Position numbers and translations under genes: made by a program. DNA of 64,000 nt from Cydia pomonella (Eukaryota > Arthropoda > Insecta > Lepidoptera > Tortricidae). The stretch lies in assembly GCF_033807575.1 (NCBI RefSeq), contig NC_084717.1:7441692-7505691 (forward strand). The letters are read 5' to 3'. Shown one piece after another: positions 23,270 to 33,700 of the stretch (position 1 is the first letter of the stretch; each line of letters starts with the position of its first letter). The notes beneath the pieces are model-generated. The model saw only the letters and a list, made by a program, of their open reading frames with translations. It had not been told where the DNA came from and searched no databases.

Positions 23270-26200
23270 AAGGTGGTATATTACGCTATTAAAGTCGTTC
23301 CCTGTAGACTTCAATATTCTGAGGCGGCAGACATGGAAATCATAACAAGTCTTAATAGTATTTGTACAACGTTCTCTGAACAAGATTCATAATCATCTCC
23401 TGCTAGCCGTTTTCGCCCACAGCGACTGCGTAGCTCAGAGCGTCACTGGTGCGCTATTAGGTGAGTCTTAGCACATTGTTACAACTCAACAGCCACTCGA
23501 CTCAAAATTAAATATTGAAATTAAAGCCTTATCTTGTATGTCCTATAGTACAATGTTTAAAATTTGGTAACTGTCGGGTGGTCTACGCGTCGTCCACTCG
23601 TCGTCCACTAAGATGAACCAAAAGTGAGTTGAGTTGGTGTGGAATTGGTATAGTGTGCGAAGACCTTTAAGGACACATGGTAATGGTAACCGAGCTTGTA
23701 GGTATTTGATAATACTGTAAAGGTGGCCAACCTTTACAGCCTTCTTATTTGACGTTGGACAGTGACTGGCAATAGATTTATTTGAATTTAGAACTGGCGG
23801 TCGCTGTTAGACAGATAGGATGTACGGTAGTGATTATATGCTCTTTGGTACGGGCTAGCACTCTCGAAGCCACCAACGAAGCTATCAGAACTAGTCGTAT
23901 TGTATGTAGCAGAGAAACATTAGTTTAAAAAATATAGAGAACCCACCACGTTAGGCCGTTCGCCCTATACATCGTTGAGGCGCGGGGTATAAAATAAACA
24001 TCATTCGCGCAACCACACTGGGTCGTTCGTCGTTCACCAGTTCGGTTGCCGAATGCAGATTATGAATGCTTGGCAACAGACATTGTTTGCTTGCGGCGTA
24101 CGACTTATGTGATAGCGCCATCACAGTAAAGAAAACAGAATACTTATTATAGTCAAGTAATTTTATTTATTACTTCGTACCACAGAGCCATTTCGTATGA
24201 CAGCGTCTAGGAATCTCATATAATTTTCAGAGTGACAAACTGCAAAGGGTCATGTCATAGACATGAAATTCCTGGACCATATGTTTGCGTCGAGATATGG
24301 TCGCTGAGTGTCCTCGGACCTTGTTACACTGGTGTGTCTAGAACTGGCTTTAGCCGAGCTAGCTCATGCAATGAAAATACCCAACCAGCCGGCTGAGTCT
24401 GCCAATCACGCCAGATCGATGGCGTTTTGTGTAAACTACAGTAAGCCCGGCTCACTGCGATAATCTTCGTCGCGACAACGATGGCACGCACGCACACTTG
24501 TAGCAAAATTAATTTAAATGTTAATTGCTGTTATTAACCGTTCCCGACGATATTAAGTCCTTAAGTCGATTTGCGTTGATACGCCATATTTGAACTTTGA
24601 CCTTCTTAATCTAGCCCTTTCTAAGTTGTACCTACAATAGAGCCCGATCTGACCGGCTCGGCTGTATATCTAATCCCTGGACAGTAGGTCCTACTTGTGT
24701 GTAAATTGGGTTTTCACGAAGTATCTGTCGGCGAATTCAGCTGCATAATAGAATAAAAACTTCCATAGACTATATCTATAGTAAATCTCTTTTTAAAATA
24801 GTAAAATTGCTCAAAGGTAGACTGGAAGAGATCCCTTATAGGGATAAGTTCGCCCTTGTACACAGTATATTTTGTCTATTTCGTTTTATTGCATACAATA
24901 AAGTATTTACATACAGACATACATACAAAATGCAATCAAACAGAATACCTCATACACATTTTCAAGTGCGAACTTAACGGGGATTTAGATATTTCAAATT
25001 GGCAAGACCCGTTCGAGTTTCGATTAGTCGCAGTCAACTCGAATCGGAGCGAGTGGCTGCGGGCTCAAACATTAATCGAATTTGGTAGTCGAGTCTGGCG
25101 GGCGATCAAGTATGCGTTAGTTCACATTACCCTCCTCTCGAGTTAAACTCGATACTCGATACTTGTCTACGCCGTACGGAGTCGAACTCGAGATCTCTGC
25201 CAAGAGTGATATCGGCATGTCGAGGATCGGAACAGAGGACGGGATCACCGAATGCAACGCGGTTGATGCACTCACTTCATTTTGCACAGATATGTACAAC
25301 GTGCGACACGTGTAACTGTTAGTATGCCTTTGCAACCCTTAAAGCCGTTGGTATAAAGGTGTTCTTATTGTTTTGGGATGTGAAATATTAGTTACGCACT
25401 GTACAGGACCAACTTGTGATGAGAGGACGTAGGATCCAACTATTCGATCATACGTCGTGTGTCCTAAAATGTTATTCAAAACGTACAAGCGCATATATTC
25501 AGGTGAACCTGTATATATGAAGACCTCTGAAAGTGCAAAGTTTTTAGGGACATACAGGTCGCGTTATACTAGGTGAGCTCACAATCAAGGCAAAATGTTT
25601 TGTGAATGAGGTATCTGGCTTCTACCGATATCAATCCGGTGTTTATCTAGCCTGGCAGCTGTGAATGGGCTCGAGGGTCGGCCACTGGAGAGTACCTATG
25701 CCGGCCCAGTCTGAAATGATGAGAATGCATTTAGTAGTATACGATAGTTCTAAAATATACAAGATATTTTTATGGATAATTTAATTTTACCTATCTATTT
25801 ATAATGCAGTGCTTTCAAAAGTGCAATTATATTGCGTTATGTTAAAGTAAAAATATATTAATTATAAGTAAAATACACAAAAAATTATGAAGGAGAATTA
25901 GATAATACTGTAAAATATAGTAGGCAAGCAAGGCCATGAAAACACTGCCATTGTATAATTCTAACATTCTATGTAGGTGCAAATGCATAAGCACGGGACA
26001 TTCATTATAATAAAATATTGAGCATTATGTACAAACACAATAGTGGTAAAATAACGGGTTAGAATTTCAATTCCCTGGCTACCCCGCGGCCGCCAGCCGC
26101 AACCGCCGCGTAGGGAATCACCAAATAACAAAATTCAAAAACCCGTCCATTGTCTCTTTTACTCCATACCTGTTTAACTGGCGAGTAAAGGGATCGGAAA

Positions 26201-27180
26201 ACGTTTCAATTTTCGAAACAGACCCCCGGGGCACCGCACGGGACGACAGAGTACCTAAGCCGCATTTTGCATTAATGCCGCTCTCGGCCTCACCACCGCT
26301 TTAGACGAATTTTAAAACCTATTAATGTGTTAAAAGGATGTCCATTAGGAGGTTAAATTCTTTTACCTCTCCTATTACTCGACCTGTCTGCGATGTGAAG
26401 CGCTGGGGCCAAATAGTCTCTCACGCAGGCATTAACTTTGATTAAGTAGTTGATAATCGCTTATGACTTGATTTCTTTAAAGCCTTTTATATTTGGATAC
26501 GGGTTGCTGAGCGAAGAGAAGAGCGCTCCGGATTGAGATCAATGTGTTAAAATGTTTATTTTCTCCAAATTATTAACCTCCGCGTCGTTACTTACCCAGC
26601 TTGTAATTAACGTTAACTTGTCACTTGATTGTTAAACGGTATTATGAGTGGTTAAGTTACTAACTGAACACTTGCTTAGGTAGGTACTTAGGAAAGCAAC
26701 CCTTTTTAAACTTTAATTGTAGACCATACCAGTCGCTAAGCCGATTTAAATACCCCCAGGCAACCTAAAAGCTTCAAACAGTAGGTATTAGGTACTTAGT
26801 TGCCTAAACTGGACTAAGCTGAATCGTAAATATTAGGCGTAGTCGAATCTCGGAAACCGAACTCGACATAGGTCCGGGAGGAAGTAATGTCCGAAAGTTT
26901 TTTTTTTCAAAGTTTATGTTTTTCTATTATAACTAGGTACAGTAAAATGTGCCTACTTATCTTCCCACTAGGTAATTGTGCGCCAACAGTTTTTTTTATA
27001 TACAAAAACTATATCACTTTTAAATTCTACAAAATAGTAGTTACGGTCTACTTTAAATCGTCATATAAGTATACCTACCATAATATAATGATTTTAAAAA
27101 TTAAATGAATTTTCGAATTTTGGTGCAAAGTAGGCTCATTTTACGGTACTATTTTGGCTTCTTACGTGATCGCGTTAGGG
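23270..27180. other. Region without supported genes
   Basis: No coding region is convincing. A good TATA box (GGTATAAAATAA, 23985-23996) is followed by CpG-rich sequence at 24010-24065, but no ORF of note follows. The stretch 26070-26560 is non-repetitive and relatively GC-rich (for example GCGGCCGCC near 26088) with many homeodomain-like ATTAA sites, a possible conserved regulatory block. The short frames at 24856-25335 and 26887-27108 show no motif. Confidence 0.4.
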
Positions 27181-27182
27181 AT

Positions 27183-27325
27183 GACTCACGCTAGACCGGC
27201 CGGGACCGGACCGAAGCTTCGGGCGCTTCTATTTCTCCGGAAAGCACACGTGATCACCGATCAGCCGTCATAAAAAATGACGTGTCGAACGCTTGGGCCC
27301 GGGTTGGGCCGGTCTAGCGTGAGTC
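27183..27325. mobile_element. GC-rich MITE, copy 2
   Basis: The terminal inverted repeats are perfect over 19 bp: GACTCACGCTAGACCGGCC and its complement at 27307-27325. The interior CACACGTGATCACCGATCA and TGACGTGTCGAACGC match copy 1 at 4291-4431. The perfect ends make it younger than copy 1. No clear target duplication is visible. Confidence 0.8.
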
Positions 27326-27329
27326 AGGT

Positions 27330-28970
27330 ACTTGGCAAATGCTACGCCCAGCTACTTTTTCCTGTAACCGACTGTTCTGTGTGAACCCAGTACAGTCGAG
27401 TTCGTGTGCTGTAAATCCAGATTTTAATGGCGGATGGATGGTGCTCGGCGCGCAGTGGTCCAGGCTGGCGCACCGCACGGACCGACGCGGCCGAACATCG
27501 GGCCCAATTAGAAGCCGCGACGAGCCATCGCGCAACACCTAACTCCATTAAAAATGTTCCCACTCGGCTCACGACCATAGACCTTGGAACGTCAATATAT
27601 GTAGTAGTGCAATTGTTTTTGCTGTAATTTTTGTGTGAAATATTATTATCTCACTCGATTCTGGAGCACTCCAACTGGAGAATTATGGTAACAATAAAGA
27701 TATAGGAATTTACACGGAACTTTAAATATGGTAAATCAGCGAAAGTCTCAAATTAAATTCAGCGAGCCTAATATGAATCTGCTAAGAGCTAAACTATCTG
27801 AAGCATAGGACATTAAGTTTGCCAGAAGTAGGCAACCTTCCGTGCCAAATCAGATAGATTTAATGTTTATATTTTTAATCATAAATCAGAAATCATAAAG
27901 TTTTCTTAATAGTATCTAAGCAGATATATAATACAAATCCTTGTTAATAGTGTGCAACAAATACATAATAATTATTAAAACCTTGTAGCTTTTCTTTTCA
28001 GAATAAACTAACATTGTATTACAAAATTCAAACTCTCGGAGGTAGAGCAGTAGTATCTCAGTCATATTCAGGTGCTTCATTCCCATTGAATATTTTAAAA
28101 CACTCGTAATGCAACAAGTCTCACACTATTTTCAGTGGTCTTAAAATATGATAATAGTATACTCACTACTTTGTTCCCAAGAGGGATTTTCTTCGGGTTT
28201 ATTCTCGAATGAGTATATGATGGATCAAGATGATATCAAAATTGGATTCTTGGCAAACAGGCCTGTCGGTTATAGCCGGCTCCAGATATCCCAATCCGAT
28301 TATATCTAGTTACATGCCGGACGCATCGGTACATGGAATACGCTGAATGACTCGAATATGATGCGCAAATACAACAATCTAAAGAGTTTGACAGAGATGA
28401 GTACGGAAAGTATCCACCAAAGTATATGTTGTAAATTGCGTAATTTTCCTACCCAACTTTTCATTAGAACTTAACAAATGGATCATAATTTCATCTGATT
28501 TGGATATCACTTGCAACGCATTACAACGCATTTGTACAAGCGTAACTTTTGACCTTTTGAATTTATTCTAAACCAGAATCATTATGACAATTGAGCGTCG
28601 AAGAGGCTTGAACTCATTACCTTCGCCTCTTACACGGATATACATTTATGCATGTTGAATTAGTATTGTATTTTATTTTCCGAATACGAAGGTACCGAAT
28701 GTTAATATCGCGGTAAACGGATTAACATACGATATGCGCACGTACCCTTTAGGGAATTAAATTATTTACATACGTAAAGAATTATGCTAAGTGCTATAGT
28801 TTCGGGACCTGAGTCCATTTATAAAAGACACACAGGGACTTTTTGATGTAAATTCTTCTTTACTCTTGCAACGGCAGATCTTTTATTTCGCATAACAGAT
28901 TTAAGAGTCAGGTACTTTTAACTTTACTCAGATATATTCAGACTAGACGTATACAGGATGCTCAGTAATT
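27330..28970. other. Region without supported genes
   Basis: 27330-27560 is GC-rich and open in several overlapping frames on both strands, which reflects base composition; none shows a domain. The remainder is AT-rich with no recognisable feature. Confidence 0.4.
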
Positions 28971-29070
28971 ATTAGATAACTTTCTAACCACCGACCTCCT
29001 TAGGCTGGTCCAGAAAATACACTTAAGTATGGGTTTAGTAAAAGAGTTATGGTGTTCGAGATAATCGATC

Positions 29071-29224
29071 TTTTCTGTCTTTATTAAAAGCTAGCACCTT
29101 ACTTTACTTTAATCATTCTAAAATGTTATAACGCATACTATATACATTTTTACAAATAAAGATATGGCTTAGACGTTGATTGAACTTAAGTAAGGTGCTA
29201 GTGCTATGAAAAAAGACAGAAAAG
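29071..29224. mobile_element. Imperfect foldback (CTTTTCTGTCTTT ends)
   Basis: TCTTTTCTGTCTTTATTAAA with AGCTAGCACCTTACTT on the left is mirrored by AAGTAAGGTGCTAGTGCTATG and AAAAAGACAGAAAAG on the right, with a loop of about 80 bp. It sits within AT-rich repeat-like DNA (28950-29830) that also holds recurring GGTCATACT-type pieces. Non-coding. Confidence 0.6.
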
Positions 29225-30287
29225 TTGAACCATTTGGACCTAAATGAAAACGAAATCGTATGCATGCCTAGTATTCTAAGCTGTGTATAGTATGTATTTA
29301 GTGTTATAGGTAGTTTACCGAAACTGCCACGGATTTCATCTAACAGCAGCACACTACAAATCTCGGGGCAGCTCTTATGAATCATCTATAGACAATTTTC
29401 AAATGCATAATTATTACTGTGTTCGTCTTTTTACTGTTTTGCATGATATGGATATGTGTCTGAAATACGGGGTGTTTTTCAGCTGTTTTAACCAAATTTG
29501 TGGGTTAAAATATGCAGGTAACACTAACCAACTTTACTATGCCATCCTTGAAATTTGGCATAAAAACATCAGCATGTGATCAGCCAAAATGTAATGATAT
29601 GACAACAAGTATGACCTATTCAGGGTGCTTTTGTCATCACTGACCAAACTGAGAGTTAATATGTAGGTCATACTGAACAACTTTACTAAGGGGCCAACCT
29701 CGAAATCGCGAAAAATATTCATCTCACACATGTCGGTGAATCAGAATCAATGTTTTCTAAAGAACAACTAATTTTTTTTCGCTATAACCGACATACGAGT
29801 ATTCACTCCTTAGAGTTTGGTCAGTAACAGATAACAAAAGCACTGTATATTCGCCTCGCTAAGGGTTGAAAAAAAAAAACCACAATCAGTTCTACGCATT
29901 CGTCCTTCACCGTCGTTCTGGTCTAGCGGAGAGGGCGCGTTATCGAATAAATTAGTCATAAGGCGGGTAAATTTAATTAAAGAGCGATAATTGCCGTATC
30001 GCTAATGCCGCTGCCCTTGTTTTCATGAAAAAACCCCTGTTTTCACCTAAACCCTTCACTCAATTACCACGCTAAGACCGGTCAAAGATTAGTTGTTGGC
30101 AATGTTGCTTGATAATGAACGAAATAAATGTGTTTGAATTTTTGTTGCGTGAGAAAGAAAAATTGTAACCAGATTTGAAGTACCAGCAATTGCGTGCAGG
30201 TTTTTGGTTCAGGCATACATTAATTTTACAGAATACGTTTAAAAATCCAACGAAAATAATTACAATAGTTACGAAAAGCAAAAATGA

Positions 30288-30291
30288 CTGT
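30288..30291. repeat. 4-bp target site duplication, left copy
   Basis: CTGT directly precedes the 5' LTR and is repeated at 36008-36011 directly after the 3' LTR. A 4-bp duplication is usual for Ty3/gypsy integrases. Confidence 0.85.
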
Positions 30292-30664
30292 TATAGCGTG
30301 TGACAGAGACGACACGCCTACGCGTTCGTTGGAAGTAGTTGGCACTCCAACTTTGCGCCTTCCCAATAGAACTAATCGAGGTCGACCTCCGGCTCGGTTC
30401 CTGACAGGTTAAGCCGCAGGTCAATTTGTGCTGGTCGCTTGCGCGAACACATGTTTTAGTATTGCGCGGACGCCAACAGCGCTGCGCGCAGTTAGTCCGG
30501 TAGCAGGTGCCGATGGGGATAAACGTGTGCGCGTACTCGACCCCACGACCGATCGATTTTGTAATCACTTTTTGTGTTTTTATAGTACGGTGTTCGTTTA
30601 TTAAAATAAACTTTTTTCTAACTTCAGTGCCGTTCTTTGTTACTTATTTCCTACACCCGCTATA
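30292..30664 (+). repeat. 5' LTR of gypsy element 1
   Basis: 373 bp, with termini TATAGCG and CGCTATA forming a perfect 7-bp inverted repeat instead of the usual TG...CA. It contains a TATA-like TTTTATAGTA (about 30579-30588) and AATAAA inside AAAATAAAC (about 30605-30611). Its first 121 bp correspond to the sequence that, in the 3' LTR, encodes the end of the polyprotein. Confidence 0.93.
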
Positions 30665-30667
30665 TTC

Positions 30668-30680
30668 TGGCCGCCCAACG
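30668..30680 (+). other. Candidate primer-binding site
   Basis: TGGCCGCCCAACG begins three bases after the LTR. It equals TGGCGCCCAACG, the tRNA-Lys complementary site used by Drosophila gypsy and many retroviruses, with one inserted C. The extra base makes the primer tRNA uncertain. Confidence 0.5.
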
Positions 30681-30757
30681 TCTTTGGGTCTGGAAAGTTC
30701 GAACGCGCGTTCACCAAGAGTACCTACCGGTCGTGATTTGTCTGGATTTTCAAGAAA

Positions 30758-33700
30758 ATGCCTCTCACACGTCGGCGTCGTGGTGGTAGACTCTCGTTGG
30801 GTTCACACGGGAGCACCGAGTCAGTCAACGAGAACATCACAATGAACCAGGAAGCCTTAACGACGATGTTGACCACCTTGCAACAAACTCAGAACGAGTT
30901 TTGTCAGCAACTGCTTCGCGAGGTGAGGTCTTCAACTCCGTCACAGGCCGACGCCACGGCGGCTGCCATCGCTGCTGCTGCTACATTCGCTTCAGTTAAT
31001 GGTAACTTTGCACAGTGTACGGCTCGTTACAGCGGCAGCAAAGAAGAGCATCTAGAAAGTTTCGTTGATAACATTGAAAGTTACAAGTCATGCTTGCATA
31101 TTACGGACGAAAATGCTGTTCGCGGTTTGTCACTGCTACTCACGAAAGACGCAGGAGTTTGGTGGCAAGGTGTAAAATCACAAGTAAGGACGTGGGCAGA
31201 TGCGCTCGATAAGCTACAAAGTGCTTTCGGCGAGCGCCGCCCTCCTTTTGTTATATACACAGAGCTTTTCTCGTTAGTTCAAGGCGAACAAAACACAGAA
31301 ATATTTGTGTCCAAAGCCAGAGCGTTATTAGCTAAATTGCCACGGGAAGACCTAAGTGAGCGAGTGCAAATAGACATGGTGTTCGGGCTTTTAGACCGCC
31401 GAATAAGAAAACGGTTAAAAAGAGACAACATAGATACCTTTGATACATTGTTGAAACATTGTCAAAGTATTGAAGATTCACGCAAAGAAAATCATATACC
31501 CGTTGCGGCGAAAAAATCGAACGATCGTCAAAGTTCCACGGCAGAGAGCGTTTCGCCGAATAGCGCAAGGTCGCGCGCCAGCGGTGCGAGCGGCGTTGCT
31601 AGGCAAAGTGCCGCCGCCGCCGAAGATACCTACGCTTCAACGTCGCGTGCGCCGTCTTCTTCCGATCAACCTGACGTCAAGCCTCGTCGTTTGTATTGCG
31701 TTTATTGCCGTCGCGGCGGGCACAGTAAAGATAACTGTGAAAGATTAAATAAAAGTGAAAAAAGTGATAAGTGCGTAGAAAATAAGGTCGTTGAAAAAGT
31801 TAAGTGTTACGGTTGCGGTGCCCCTAATGTTATTCGGTCTAAGTGTCCTAGTTGTAACTCTAACTCGGGGGTGTCGTTTTATTCGCTCGACGTAGTATCC
31901 TGTCACGTCGACGACGCCGCTAACCCGCGCTCGCGCGGGTCGAGCGGACACGACTCGTCGCAACCTGCGTCACCGCCGCCCGACGCCGCGAAGGCCCGTG
32001 TATGGCGCGGCGAAAGTCCCGCCGTACGGCCTTGCGAAAGTGCTGCGCGTGCTCACGAGTGCTTGCGAGAGCGCGGTACCTACGCCGCCGGTCACGGAGC
32101 AGCGGCGCGCACTCCGGGCGATGCGGTCATGCAAGGGATATGCGCCGCGCCGACCGCTAACCCTTCGCCTGCGCACTGTGGAGGAGGTAACCCTACGCAT
32201 CCTGTGGGTGATTTTAGGTACGCACAAATATTGTTTTGTAATAATGATAATCAGACGCTGTCTTGTAATAATGATAGTCAAACTTTATTTTGTAACAATG
32301 TAAGTCAAGTTGGTGTTGATAAAATCAATGTTTGTCAGGTAAATGTCAAAGCTTCTCCCCGCCCTCTTATGGTTATAAATATTCTCGGGGCGAGTGGCTC
32401 TGCACTTGTTGATCCTGCGGCTAAGGCTAGTGTCGCTGGTCACACGTTGTACGCTTTCCTGCGAAGTAAAGGACACCCGTTAGTGTCGTCAACAATGAGT
32501 GTTAGGTTGGCAGACGGTGTTAGTAGGGATATGACTGTACTAACCGCGGAGGTGGAGGTGACACTGAAACACAAGACAAGAAAAACTAGTTTTGTGATTT
32601 TTCCTGATGCCGTCGGTAACGAGTCTCTCTTAGGAATAGATTTCCTTAAGAACTTCGATTTAGTCGTTGATTTTCGCGATGATCTCTGGTATTTCGCTGA
32701 AAATAGTAAGCAAAAGTATGAGTTACAGTTCGAAAGCGTGTCACCTCCCACTCTGTGTGTTGCTGCTTTAGAGGTGCTTCGGGAGAACGAGGCTACGTTG
32801 CTGAACGCACAACAACGCGAGTTGCTTGCCCAGTTGCTCACTGGGAACAGGGATCTGTTTGAGCCAGGGGGAGGGCCAACTCCTTTTGCTGAGCACAGGA
32901 TCGACACGGGTGACCATGCACCTATCGCGGTGCCGCCTTATCGTGTCACACCTGCCAAGAAGGAGGTGATGCGAGCGGAAATAGAGAAGATGCTGGCGGA
33001 CGATATAATAGAAGAGTGCGAGTCCCCATGGGGCTCCCCAGCTCTTTTGGTCCCCAAGGCTAATGGCAAGGTACGTTTTTGTGTGGACTATCGCAAGCTT
33101 AATGCTATTACCAAGACGGATTTTTATCCAATGCCTTTGATCGACGAGCTTGTACAGTCAACGAAAAGGAACTGTTATATGAGTACGCTCGATATGCGCA
33201 GTGGATTTTGGCAGGTGTCTGTTCGGCCGGAAGACCGCGATAAGACAGCTTTTGTCTCTCCTTTTGGTACGTACCGCTTTAAGCGTATGCCGTTCGGGTT
33301 GAAAAATTCGCCGTCCACCTTTCAGCGGCTTATAGACAGGCTGCGCTCAGGCTCTTCTCTCCAACACGTGACCTTGCTCGCTTATCAAGATGACCTGCTG
33401 GTCATTTCTGAAGGTTTCAACCAGCACCTTGCGGATCTCCGTGCTGTTTTCGAAAGGCTACGTATGTTTGGTCTGCGCGCTAATCGTGAGAAGTGTGTAT
33501 TTGCGCGTGAAAAGGTAAAATACCTTGGTCATGTCATCTCGCAAGACGGTATTTCGCCGGATGATGACAAAGTCCGTGCTGTCTTAGACATGAAGGCCCC
33601 TTCGACGCTGCGCCACTTACGGACATTCTTGCAAACCTGCTCTTGGTTCCGTAAGTTTATTCCTAGTTTCTCTGCTGTTGCCGAACCATTGACCCGCCTG

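Noticed and set aside
27314..27627. Overlapping 60-80 codon frames in a GC-rich patch
   Set aside because: Open on both strands, with no domain, start context or splice support.
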